Below are positions 7,860-14,413 of a stretch of 15,432 bases of DNA, piece by piece (positions within the stretch are counted from its first letter, which is position 1; each line of letters begins with the position of its first letter). The notes beneath the pieces are model-generated. The model saw only the letters and a list, made by a program, of their open reading frames with translations. It was not told where the DNA came from and made no database searches. This DNA is from Pseudohongiella sp. (GTDB lineage: Bacteria > Pseudomonadota > Gammaproteobacteria > Pseudomonadales > Pseudohongiellaceae), in contig JAUSPW010000674.1 of the NCBI GenBank assembly GCA_030652635.1, positions 1-15,432 of the forward strand, given 5' to 3'. Both the position numbers and the translations under genes were made by a program.

Positions 7860-10607
7860 TTAGCTCCTTCCACTCGGATTGCCTGGCGCGGTAATAGTTG
7901 ACTGCGCGGCATCTGAAAAACTTTCCAGGTCGCCCTTGATGCCAAAGCGAGGTTGCAGCTTGATGATCAGGGCGGGTAACAGGAACAGGTCACACAATAA
8001 CGCCACCAGGATGGCAAGACCACCAAAAATGCCCACTTTTGCGATACCCAGATACTCTGAAAAGCCGAGTATTGCAAAACCCAGCCCCAGAATCATGGTG
8101 GTGAACATCACCGCACGGCCGACATCCTGTACGGTGTTTTTTAAGGCTTGCGGCATGCTGCGCGTTTTGATCAGTTCCAGCCGATAGCTGGTCATAAAGT
8201 GAATGGTGTCATCCACAGCGATACCAATAATCACCGGCGCGATTAACAGGGTATCTACATCCAGCGAGATGCCCAGCAATCCCATCAGGCCAAAGGTCAT
8301 CAACGCAGGAATCAGGTTAGGGATAATTGAAATCAAACCAGCCTGCACAGAACCCAGCGTGATGATCATAATGGCGCTGATCACCGTCAGTGCCAGCAAC
8401 AGACTGCTGTACTGCGACTGTGCAATTTCATCCATGGCGCGCATCATCATTGGCACAGACCCGGTAACCGTCACTTGCAAATCAGGAAACATGGTGCTGA
8501 CCGGCGCAAAAATGCGGGCTATTTCCGCGTCCAGTTCACTCATGACCTGTTGATATTCATAAGAACCGGCATTGTAGGAATTTAAGGTGATATGGCTGCG
8601 ACTGAAGTCGTCCGACACCAGACTGCGCCGTTCTTCCGGGTTGGCGCTGTTAAACAGATACATGAGTTGCGAGACCGTCACGGCATCATCAGGTATCCGA
8701 TAAAAGGCCGGATCATCCTGATTCATGACCTGATTGGTATCTTTAACGATATTGGCCAGGGAGAACGTGCGCGATATCTGCGTGGCATAGCGTTCGGCAA
8801 CCACAAGCTGCAGAGCCTCCATCGCCTTTAACACCGCAGGTTCCAGCAAACCATCACTGGCACCGGTATCGATCATCACAGAAATTGTCTGCGCGCCGGC
8901 CATGTGCTCATCCACCATGTTGTAGGCGATTCTGGGAGCACTGGTTTCACGCGCAAGTTCTGCGACATTACTGTCGATTTTTACCAGACTGGTGCCGTAC
9001 ACCGAGGCACCAAAAATCAGCGCAAACACGCCGAGCAGCGTGCCGGTCCGGCGTTGTGCCCAGTCCGGGCAGGCTGCCAGAATGTTGGATTGCCAGCGCA
9101 GCACTGCCAGCGTAATCAGGCCAGTCAGGCAGATGTAAAACCCAATGGCGACGCCTGCCGCAGTGAATAACATGCCAATCAGCAGCACAATCAATGCGGT
9201 CTGGCCCAAAAACGGCAGTGCCTGCCAACGCATCAGCCAGCGCGCAGACAGTGATGCGCCGGGCGCTTTGGCCGGTGCCGGATGCCAGATGCTCAGCAGA
9301 ATCGGCAACAACACTACCGTAAACACCAGCGCCATAAAGACACCCAGTGCCGACATAAACCCAAAAACCTGAATGGGGATCAATTCCGAGCCAGTCAATG
9401 CCAGCACCCCTGCCATAGTGGTGATGGTGGTCACCAGAATCGCCAGGCCGGTTTTTTCATAAGCTTTAGACAAAGAGGCGGCGTGATCATGGCCTTGCTC
9501 ACGGAATACAAAGTAGGCACTCATCACGTGCACGCAGTCGGCAATACCCACTGCAAACACCAGCATCACCGTCAGGCTGAGCATGGTAGACAAGGTGGCG
9601 CCCACCCACACAGTAATGCCCCAGCTCCACAACAAACTGAGCAGGATGGTGATAATGGGCCAGAACACCGCGCTGAACGATCGGAACAGCGCGCGCAGCA
9701 GGAAAATGAATATCGCCACCACGCCTGCAGCCAGCCACAGCAACTCTTGCAGGACATCAAACACCCACGACATCAGCGACGGGTTGCCAGCGGGGTAAAA
9801 CTCAAAGTCGCTTTGGTAGTCTTCAAGCACAGCACTGATGGCAGTAAAAAACTGTTTGTACTCGGCCATGTCCACCAGTTCAAAGCTGACTTCATCAATC
9901 GTGGCCTGCTCATCAAAGGTCAGCTCAAAACCGCCATCGCCACCAAAGTTGCTGAACGCATCATCCAGGGAAATATCATCGGCATTGACGGCAGGCACAT
10001 AACCTTCCAGCGGTCGTGCACCAAAGGTCGTTTGAATCAACAGTGCGCCAAACCGCCCGTCTTCGGAATAAAACGCCAGCCGGTAGTCATCTTCAGCCAA
10101 GGCCTGAGCTCGAATAACAGCAAGTTGCGCCGGGTCATCAGGAATGATATCGGGCACCAGCCGTTCCGAGCGTAGGGTGTCGCCATCAACGCGTTGCACA
10201 CGCAAGGTCGTGATCGACTGCACGCGCCGGATCTGATCAAGTTCCTGCAGATCAGCGTCATACCGCGAGGCATCCAGCGTGCGCCAGTCGCGCAGACTCT
10301 CAGTCAGTGCGCGGGCGGCCGCCAGCGAACGCGCCGAAAAAATATCGCCGTCGCGCGCTTCATAGACCAGAAACAGGGAGTCGTCACTGCCAAACTGGGT
10401 GCGAAACGCATTCAGTGCAGCAATGGCGGGGTCAGTCTGATCGATCATACTGTCGGTGCTGATATCAATGCGGGTGCGTGTGGCCACGCCAAGCGCCTGA
10501 AAGATACTGATCAACACAACAATGGCCAGAATCAGTATCCGATGCCTGACCACAAACCCGGGCGCTGCCGCAAATAAGCGGGCAAGCACCAGAAGCCGGT
10601 TTTCCAT
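7860..10607 (-). CDS. RND-superfamily exporter of the MMPL/COG1033 type
   Basis: A 915-residue inner-membrane protein with duplicated halves. Each half has one helix (about 22-40 in the first), a large periplasmic domain (about 45-280), and a bundle of five helices. The fourth-helix signatures carry the proton-relay acids: GIADCVH at 354-360 in the first half and GIAVDDTIHF in the second. This single-chain architecture is that of COG1033 predicted exporters (hydrophobe/amphiphile efflux, HpnN and MmpL-like), proposed to move lipids rather than drugs and to work without an AcrA-type adaptor. The first half has a single Asp, with Cys in place of the following residues of DDxIH. The start at 10607 has GGAG 7 nt upstream; the frame extends to a GTG at 10643 with no such site. 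It leads the operon with the LolA-like and barrel genes. Class is sure, cargo unknown. Confidence 0.9.
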   Translation of the reverse strand: MENRLLVLARLFAAAPGFVVRHRILILAIVVLISIFQALGVATRTRIDISTDSMIDQTDPAIAALNAFRTQFGSDDSLFLVYEARDGDIFSARSLAAARALTESLRDWRTLDASRYDADLQELDQIRRVQSITTLRVQRVDGDTLRSERLVPDIIPDDPAQLAVIRAQALAEDDYRLAFYSEDGRFGALLIQTTFGARPLEGYVPAVNADDISLDDAFSNFGGDGGFELTFDEQATIDEVSFELVDMAEYKQFFTAISAVLEDYQSDFEFYPAGNPSLMSWVFDVLQELLWLAAGVVAIFIFLLRALFRSFSAVFWPIITILLSLLWSWGITVWVGATLSTMLSLTVMLVFAVGIADCVHVMSAYFVFREQGHDHAASLSKAYEKTGLAILVTTITTMAGVLALTGSELIPIQVFGFMSALGVFMALVFTVVLLPILLSIWHPAPAKAPGASLSARWLMRWQALPFLGQTALIVLLIGMLFTAAGVAIGFYICLTGLITLAVLRWQSNILAACPDWAQRRTGTLLGVFALIFGASVYGTSLVKIDSNVAELARETSAPRIAYNMVDEHMAGAQTISVMIDTGASDGLLEPAVLKAMEALQLVVAERYATQISRTFSLANIVKDTNQVMNQDDPAFYRIPDDAVTVSQLMYLFNSANPEERRSLVSDDFSRSHITLNSYNAGSYEYQQVMSELDAEIARIFAPVSTMFPDLQVTVTGSVPMMMRAMDEIAQSQYSSLLLALTVISAIMIITLGSVQAGLISIIPNLIPALMTFGLMGLLGISLDVDTLLIAPVIIGIAVDDTIHFMTSYRLELIKTRSMPQALKNTVQDVGRAVMFTTMILGLGFAILGFSEYLGIAKVGIFGGLAILVALLCDLFLLPALIIKLQPRFGIKGDLESFSDAAQSTITAPGNPSGRS
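7864..7869 (-). promoter_or_regulatory. Shine-Dalgarno of the LolA-like gene, inside the exporter gene end
   Basis: AAGGAG on the minus strand, 8 nt before the ATG at 7855, placed in the last codons of the exporter gene. It decides the start and indicates coupled translation. Confidence 0.7.
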
Positions 10608-10614
10608 AACTTTG

Positions 10615-10618
10615 CTCC
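10615..10618 (-). promoter_or_regulatory. Shine-Dalgarno of the exporter gene
   Basis: GGAG on the minus strand, 7 nt before the ATG at 10607. It favours this start over the GTG at 10643. Confidence 0.6.
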
Positions 10619-10686
10619 AGCACGTCCTGTTACCGCTGAACACAGGGACCTATTATTTTTTTTTAAACAGGAGTCCTACCGCTGAC

Positions 10687-11046
10687 TCAGCAGCGGAAAA
10701 CACCAAACGTCTGCCGCCCATCTTCGATGGTTGATTCGGGTACTACACGGTTTCCCCCCAAGCGACCGCCTTCATTACGTGCAAGGCTGATCAGTTCTTC
10801 CTGCAGGCGCGCTGCACCGCGCTGCACAAAAGCAATATTATCCAGCGCATTTACATTGGCTGTTCCCACACGAGTGCAGCGCGCAATGTCCTGGGTTGTC
10901 GCAACTCGAACCGCCTGGCCCTCTGGCGTAATTTGTACCCAGTTGCTGCTGCAGGCGCTGAGCACCATAGCGCTGGCCAGCAACGCGAGGGTGATGGGTC
11001 TGCGTAGTGAGCGAGTCGGGTTATTCGCGATGTGCAATTTCAACAT
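10687..11046 (-). CDS. DUF4156 family lipoprotein
   Basis: A 119-residue predicted lipoprotein. The signal has two Arg (RR, 15-16), a hydrophobic core and the lipobox LSAC with lipidated Cys32. The mature part matches DUF4156: WVQITPEGQAVRV, then a region with ARCTRVGTA, then a C-terminal IEDGRQTFGVFRC. Cys57 and the last residue, Cys119, may form a disulfide, as in family members. No biochemical function is known for the family. It lies 79 nt upstream of the exporter on the same strand, so it could be the first gene of that operon or a separate unit. Residues after Cys32 are SSN, with no Asp at +2, so outer-membrane sorting by the Lol route is expected. Confidence 0.85.
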   Translation of the reverse strand: MLKLHIANNPTRSLRRPITLALLASAMVLSACSSNWVQITPEGQAVRVATTQDIARCTRVGTANVNALDNIAFVQRGAARLQEELISLARNEGGRLGGNRVVPESTIEDGRQTFGVFRC

Positions 11047-11120
11047 GGTGATTTCTCTGTTTTGATGGGTCAGTTTGACCGTTTTAAGGTTAAAAATGAG
11101 CCAGTTCAGACTTGGCCGGT

Positions 11121-11148
11121 ATTATGCGTCATCCCGTTCAGTAATCAA
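11121..11148 (-). promoter_or_regulatory. Promoter candidate for the DUF4156 gene (and possibly the exporter operon)
   Basis: On the minus strand, TTGATT (11148-11143) and CATAAT (11126-11121) are separated by 16 bp. The leader would be about 70 nt. The -35 overlaps TCAGT-AATCA-ACTGA (11138-11152), a short inverted repeat. GGTCA-GTT-TGACC (11068-11080) lies in the leader. Confidence 0.38.
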
Positions 11149-11262
11149 CTGACAAAGCTGCGAGCGCTTGCCCGAATTGCCGTGAATGTGCACGAGTTCA
11201 CGTTACTACACTTTGGCCCTTAACAGGCACTTGTCTTTGCGATCCAGGCATGTCAGGAATTG

Positions 11263-11271
11263 TGCTAACAT
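11263..11271 (+). promoter_or_regulatory. Extended -10 promoter candidate for the SDR/nitroreductase pair
   Basis: TGCTAACAT is a TGn-extended -10 element, about 33 nt before the SDR ATG. There is no clear -35 at 16-18 bp. It is consistent with a short leader carrying the GGGAG site. Confidence 0.28.
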
Positions 11272-11290
11272 CGCCGCCATTAATGACACA

Positions 11291-11295
11291 GGGAG
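11291..11295 (+). promoter_or_regulatory. Shine-Dalgarno that fixes the SDR start
   Basis: GGGAG, 8 nt before the ATG at 11304. It favours that codon over the ATGs at 11250 and 11283, which are in the same frame but lack such a site. Confidence 0.65.
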
Positions 11296-11303
11296 CTAAA
11301 AAC

Positions 11304-12044
11304 ATGCAGGCAAACCATTCCGCACTGTCCGGCAAAAACGTTGTAGTGATTGGCGGCACGTCAGGCATCGGCCTTGCCACGGCGATCGCTGCGGCACAAT
11401 TGGGTGCCACAGTCTGGGCCGCCGGCCGTTCCGCAGAGCATATGGACAAGGCAACGGCAGCGATCAACGCCGCCGGTGTGCAGGTCAAACTGGTGCAGCT
11501 GGATACCCACGATGAACCCGGCATGACGGCGCTGTTTTCCTCGATTGGACACATTGATCACCTGGTATCAGCGGCGACCGGTGGTACGCGCACACTCAAG
11601 CCGTTTATTGAACAGACTCAGGCACAGTTTGAAGCGGCCTTTGGCAAACTCTGGGGTTACGCCAAAGTAGCGCGAACCGGCGCACCGTTTGTGTCCAAAG
11701 ACGGTTCCATTACCTTTGTCAGTGGTGCCCCGGCGCGTCGCTTTAAACCCAATATGTCTGCGTTGAGTGCAGTAGGTGGCGCCGTCGAGAACATGGTGCG
11801 CAGTCTGGCGGTCGAACTCAGCCCGATTCGTGTCAACGTGGTGGCGCCCGGCATTATTGATACCGCTTTGTTTGACTGGATGGGCGCCGAAAAAACCGAT
11901 CGGGTTGCCGCCATGACTCAAGGCCAGCTGGTGCGCCGCATCGGTCGGCCCGAAGAAGTGGCCAGTGCGCTGATTTACCTGATGCAAAATCCCTATGCAA
12001 CCGGCACCACCGTCGATGTCGACGGAGGTCAGTTACTGTCATGA
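11304..12044 (+). CDS. SDR-family protein lacking the catalytic Tyr/Lys
   Basis: A 246-residue Rossmann-fold protein of short-chain dehydrogenase/reductase type. The cofactor motif GGTSGIG is at 17-23. GR at 41-42 after the second strand suggests NADP(H). The active-site strand ITFVSGAPA holds Ser130. Helix alpha-F (VENMVRSLAVEL) and the PIRVNVVAPG loop are normal, as is the C-terminal G..VDVDGG. The YxxxK catalytic pair is missing: aligned on the helix, Leu144 replaces Tyr and Gly148 replaces Lys (segment ALSAVGGA). I recall a divergent SDR group with this 'aavnGAle' type of sequence and no Tyr; it is annotated only as oxidoreductase. The fold is sure, but activity as a normal dehydrogenase is doubtful. 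The stop overlaps the next gene's start by 4 nt (ATGA), so the two are translationally coupled. Confidence 0.85.
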   Translation: MQANHSALSGKNVVVIGGTSGIGLATAIAAAQLGATVWAAGRSAEHMDKATAAINAAGVQVKLVQLDTHDEPGMTALFSSIGHIDHLVSAATGGTRTLKPFIEQTQAQFEAAFGKLWGYAKVARTGAPFVSKDGSITFVSGAPARRFKPNMSALSAVGGAVENMVRSLAVELSPIRVNVVAPGIIDTALFDWMGAEKTDRVAAMTQGQLVRRIGRPEEVASALIYLMQNPYATGTTVDVDGGQLLS

Positions 12045-12763
12045 GTTCAGCGGTCAACAAAACAATCGATGCCCACAGCGTTGTTCAGGCAGCCTCGCAC
12101 ATGAGTCTGGAACAAGCCATTCTCCAGCGTCGATCGGTGCGTGGGTATCTGCCCGATCTGGTGCCGGAAGCGGTGCTGCAGAATATTTTTGAGCTGGCGC
12201 AACTGGCGCCTTCCAACTGCAACGTGCAGCCGTGGAAAGTTTATGTCGCCAGTGGCGCGCTGCGCGATGAACTCAGCACAGAGATGCAGCGTCGTATCCG
12301 CGACGGTGTCACACCGAATCCCGACTACGAATACCGTGGTGATTTTGTGGGCGAATACCGCACCCGACAGGTCGAATGCGCGGTTGCCTTGTATAACGAG
12401 ATGGGTATCGAGCGTAACGACAAACCGGGGCGTCAGCACGCCATCATGCGCAACTTTGAGTTTTTTGATGCGCCGTATATGGCGTTTCTGGGCATGGACA
12501 AGGCCTTCGGCACCACGGTTGCGATTGATGTGGGCATGTATGCGCAGAATTTGATGTTGTTACTGGTGGCCCATGGACTGCACAGCTGCCCCATGGGTAC
12601 CATGCGCAACTACCCTGATCTGGTACGAGAAGCATTTGGATTGGGCGAAGACAATCGCATTCTGTTTGGGCTGGCATTTGGTTATGAAGATACCAGCGTG
12701 CCGGCCAATAAAACACGGACAACTCGCGACCCGGTCTCTGCCAGTGTGATGTTCAAGTCATAA
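12041..12763 (+). CDS. Nitroreductase-family FMN protein
   Basis: A 240-residue protein of the nitroreductase superfamily, which binds FMN as a dimer and reduces nitro compounds, quinones or enones with NAD(P)H. RRSVRGY (30-36) is the N-terminal flavin-phosphate motif. APSNCNVQPWKV (56-67) is the second FMN motif. A helix DVGMYAQNLMLLLVAHGL (163-180), followed by CPMG, and the strand GLAFGYED (209-216) complete the fold. Length fits the family. The start ATG overlaps the SDR stop (ATGA); a GGAGGT lies about 11 nt upstream. An internal ATG (12101) would begin just before the conserved core, but coupling favours 12041. The natural substrate is unknown. Tight pairing with the SDR suggests a shared pathway on a carbonyl or enone compound; that is inference. 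Confidence 0.88.
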   Translation: MSSAVNKTIDAHSVVQAASHMSLEQAILQRRSVRGYLPDLVPEAVLQNIFELAQLAPSNCNVQPWKVYVASGALRDELSTEMQRRIRDGVTPNPDYEYRGDFVGEYRTRQVECAVALYNEMGIERNDKPGRQHAIMRNFEFFDAPYMAFLGMDKAFGTTVAIDVGMYAQNLMLLLVAHGLHSCPMGTMRNYPDLVREAFGLGEDNRILFGLAFGYEDTSVPANKTRTTRDPVSASVMFKS

Positions 12764-12835
12764 AAGGCAAACAACAGGTCGCCTCGGAACTTGCGCAGCA
12801 GCGCGTTTAACAATGGCGTTTGGATAATAAAAAGT

Positions 12836-13330
12836 ATGCAATCAAAGCCGGTAGTACTGATTTACGACATCAACAACAAGCTGGTTGACGATGTAGCGCA
12901 TGAACTGGGCAGCAGCGGTTTGCTGACCACGATCAATACCTATAATGAAGGCAATGCGGTAGAAGCCTTGCAGCAATACGATAGGGGATTTGGTCTGCTG
13001 ACCAATAAACTCAGTTGTGTGATCACCGGTTGGAACAACCACAAAAAGCCGCGTGATCAGTTCCTGTATCGTCTGCGCGATATGGAAAACAAAAGCCCGT
13101 TGCGTAACGCCACCCCGGTCATCCTGATTACTGAAGATCATCGGCCCGACCTGAAACAGCGCGCGCTCGATGCCGGCGTAGTTGCGTATCTGCATCCAGA
13201 TACCTTTAAACAAAGCCTGCTGTCGCTGATGGTTGAACTGATCGAGAAGGACAATGCAACTGAATTGAATCAGCGTGCCAAACTGCAGTTTGCACGAGAA
13301 CAATTCGCCAACGAGAGCGAAGAGGAATAG
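12836..13330 (+). CDS. Receiver-like (pseudo-receiver) protein without phospho-acceptor Asp
   Basis: A 164-residue soluble protein with a CheY-like pattern over residues 5-135. Strand 1 is VVLIYDIN, where one acidic residue (D11) replaces the usual pair. Strand 3 is SCVITGWNN, with Gly65 at the place of the phosphorylated Asp. Strand 4 is PVILITEDH, with Thr99 kept. Strand 5 is GVVAYLHP, with His120 in place of the conserved Lys. A charged tail rich in Glu follows (135-164). A normal phospho-relay is therefore unlikely. No output domain is present. The open frame extends upstream to a TTG at 12791, but the ATG at 12836 sits exactly at the domain start, although its Shine-Dalgarno is weak. It is 72 nt after the nitroreductase and 5 nt before the GTG of the membrane-protein gene. 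The fold call is moderate; the function is unknown. Confidence 0.68.
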   Translation: MQSKPVVLIYDINNKLVDDVAHELGSSGLLTTINTYNEGNAVEALQQYDRGFGLLTNKLSCVITGWNNHKKPRDQFLYRLRDMENKSPLRNATPVILITEDHRPDLKQRALDAGVVAYLHPDTFKQSLLSLMVELIEKDNATELNQRAKLQFAREQFANESEEE

Positions 13331-13335
13331 ACCTC

Positions 13336-13911
13336 GTGTCAAAATTTGAGTTCATCATGATGTTTGTGTCGGTGGTGGTAGCCTTCGCCATGTCCGAACT
13401 GTTGATGAGTTGGGGTCGTATTATCCGCAACCGTCAACGCATGCAGCAGCCCTGGCTGTTGGCAGGGTGGTCGTTCTGGTTGCTGATCATCATGACCTAC
13501 CATTACCTCGGATTCTGGGAGTATCAGGCGTACGACTTCACGCGGGTGGCGCCCATGCTGCTGTTTCTGGCCGCCCCCATCATGATGGTGCTGCTCACCT
13601 TCGCCCTGATGCCGGAAATACGCCACTACCGTGACACCAATCTGCAGCAGCATTTTTTAAAACAAAAAAACTGGTTTTTTGCGATGGTGATCATTTTTCT
13701 GATCCTGTCGCGTGCCTCCGACCCGCTGCTGCCCGATTATGCCAATACCTGGGTCCCTCGCAATGTGGGCTCCATGCTGGTGATCCTGTCGGTGGTATGG
13801 CTGTTTTTTACCAACAACCTGCGTGTCCATTTCTCCCTGATGCTGTTTAACCTGTCATATTTGATGCTGGTATCCAGCTTCCTGCCGGTGCGTGGTCTGA
13901 CCGCGTTTTAA
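13336..13911 (+). CDS. Small polytopic membrane protein of unknown function
   Basis: A 191-residue inner-membrane protein with about six hydrophobic segments: roughly 5-24, 40-60, 71-92, 112-125, 145-158 and 165-183. I do not recognise a named family. The N-terminus, with FEFIMMFVSVVVAFAMSELL and then a short Arg-rich loop, resembles widespread uncharacterised membrane proteins that begin 'fe...vSivlalgiselL', but this is only an impression. Charged loops are RNRQRMQ (31-37) and PEIRHYRD (93-100). The start is GTG (13336), with an AGAGGAA about 10 nt upstream in the end of the preceding gene; the next ATG (13357) has no site and would cut the first helix. The 5-nt gap to the pseudo-receiver gene implies one operon. 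The stop shares TTAA with the convergent ectC stop. Function not inferred. Confidence 0.75.
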   Translation: MSKFEFIMMFVSVVVAFAMSELLMSWGRIIRNRQRMQQPWLLAGWSFWLLIIMTYHYLGFWEYQAYDFTRVAPMLLFLAAPIMMVLLTFALMPEIRHYRDTNLQQHFLKQKNWFFAMVIIFLILSRASDPLLPDYANTWVPRNVGSMLVILSVVWLFFTNNLRVHFSLMLFNLSYLMLVSSFLPVRGLTAF

Positions 13912-13917
13912 CGCGGT
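13900..13917. terminator. Hairpin between convergent genes, possible bidirectional terminator
   Basis: ACCGCGTTTTAACGCGGT is a perfect 8-bp inverted repeat with a 2-nt centre. It spans both stop codons of the membrane-protein gene (plus) and ectC (minus). No U tract follows on either strand, so intrinsic termination would be weak; it may instead protect 3' ends. Confidence 0.4.
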
Positions 13918-14327
13918 GTCAGCAACTCAGAGAGTTTTTCAACCGTCGGCAACGGGTAAGCACCGTCTTTGTCATGCACTTCCTTGCCAGTGACTGGCGG
14001 ATTAAACACACACGCCAGCACCAGATTTGCATCATTGGCGGTCAGGATGTGTTTGTCGTGTTTGTTCAGTGCATACAGAGTGCCGCGGGTAATCGGGTGC
14101 GACTCACCGGTCGCCAGATCTTTGATCGAACCCGTACCGCTGATGCAGTACACCGATTCCAGGTGATTCTTGTAATGCATATGCGTTTCAGTATTGGCAA
14201 AGATGGTGGTGATATGAAATGAAAATCCCATCTGGTCGTCGGCCAATAACATGCGCACACTTTGCCAGGTCTCTGACTTGACCAGCCGCGGGCTTTGTTC
14301 ACAGTCGGTGAGGGTTCTGATAATCAT
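13908..14327 (-). CDS. ectC: L-ectoine synthase
   Basis: A 139-residue cupin enzyme that closes N-gamma-acetyl-diaminobutyrate to ectoine, the last step of ectoine synthesis in the cytoplasm. It starts MIIRTL, as family members do, and keeps the motifs FHITTIF, THMHYKNHLESVYCI, GTGSI and LNKHDKH. The iron ligands reported for EctC are Glu57, Tyr85 and His93, and all three fall at exactly those numbers here. LACVFNPP and GKEVHDKDGAYP near the end are also typical. The C-terminus is slightly longer than in many family members. The ATG at 14327 is preceded by AGAGA about 8 nt away. It lies 86 nt downstream of ectB on the same strand. The gene that follows is convergent, so ectD or an aspartokinase is not next to it. 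Identification is sure. Confidence 0.97.
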   Translation of the reverse strand: MIIRTLTDCEQSPRLVKSETWQSVRMLLADDQMGFSFHITTIFANTETHMHYKNHLESVYCISGTGSIKDLATGESHPITRGTLYALNKHDKHILTANDANLVLACVFNPPVTGKEVHDKDGAYPLPTVEKLSELLTPR

Positions 14328-14350
14328 AAAATGAGTCTCTTTGGGTTACT

Positions 14351-14404
14351 TGACAGGGCGTTAGCTGACAGGGCGTCACCTGTCAGCGGCTTTTCCGACA
14401 GGGC
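14351..14404 (-). repeat. Short repeats and a 9-bp hairpin in the ectB-ectC spacer
   Basis: GACAGGGC occurs three times, at 14352-14359, 14367-14374 and 14397-14404, so the first two are 15 bp apart. An inverted copy makes a perfect stem, GCTGACAGG / CCTGTCAGC (14364-14372 with 14379-14387), around the loop GCGTCA. It lies in the ectB-ectC transcript. No U tract follows, so it is more likely an mRNA processing or stability element than a terminator. Confidence 0.6.
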
Positions 14405-14413
14405 TCAACGGGA

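Noticed and set aside
9282..10175. 297-codon open frame on the plus strand, rich in His, Gln and Arg
   Set aside because: It is the reverse reading of the exporter gene's helices and periplasmic domain; no domain or start signal.
10656..10664. Run of nine T on the plus strand, just upstream of the exporter start (nine A on its own strand)
   Set aside because: It could suggest a terminator or slippage, but no plus-strand gene ends there, the nearby stem is only 5 bp with an 11-nt loop, and the run is outside any coding region.
11568..11987. 139-codon minus-strand frame opposite the SDR gene
   Set aside because: The plus-strand frame shows clear SDR motifs across the same bases; the minus frame shows none.
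12823..12828. GATAAT, a good -10 hexamer, before the pseudo-receiver gene
   Set aside because: No -35 at 16-18 bp, and it lies only 8 nt before the ATG, which would leave no leader.
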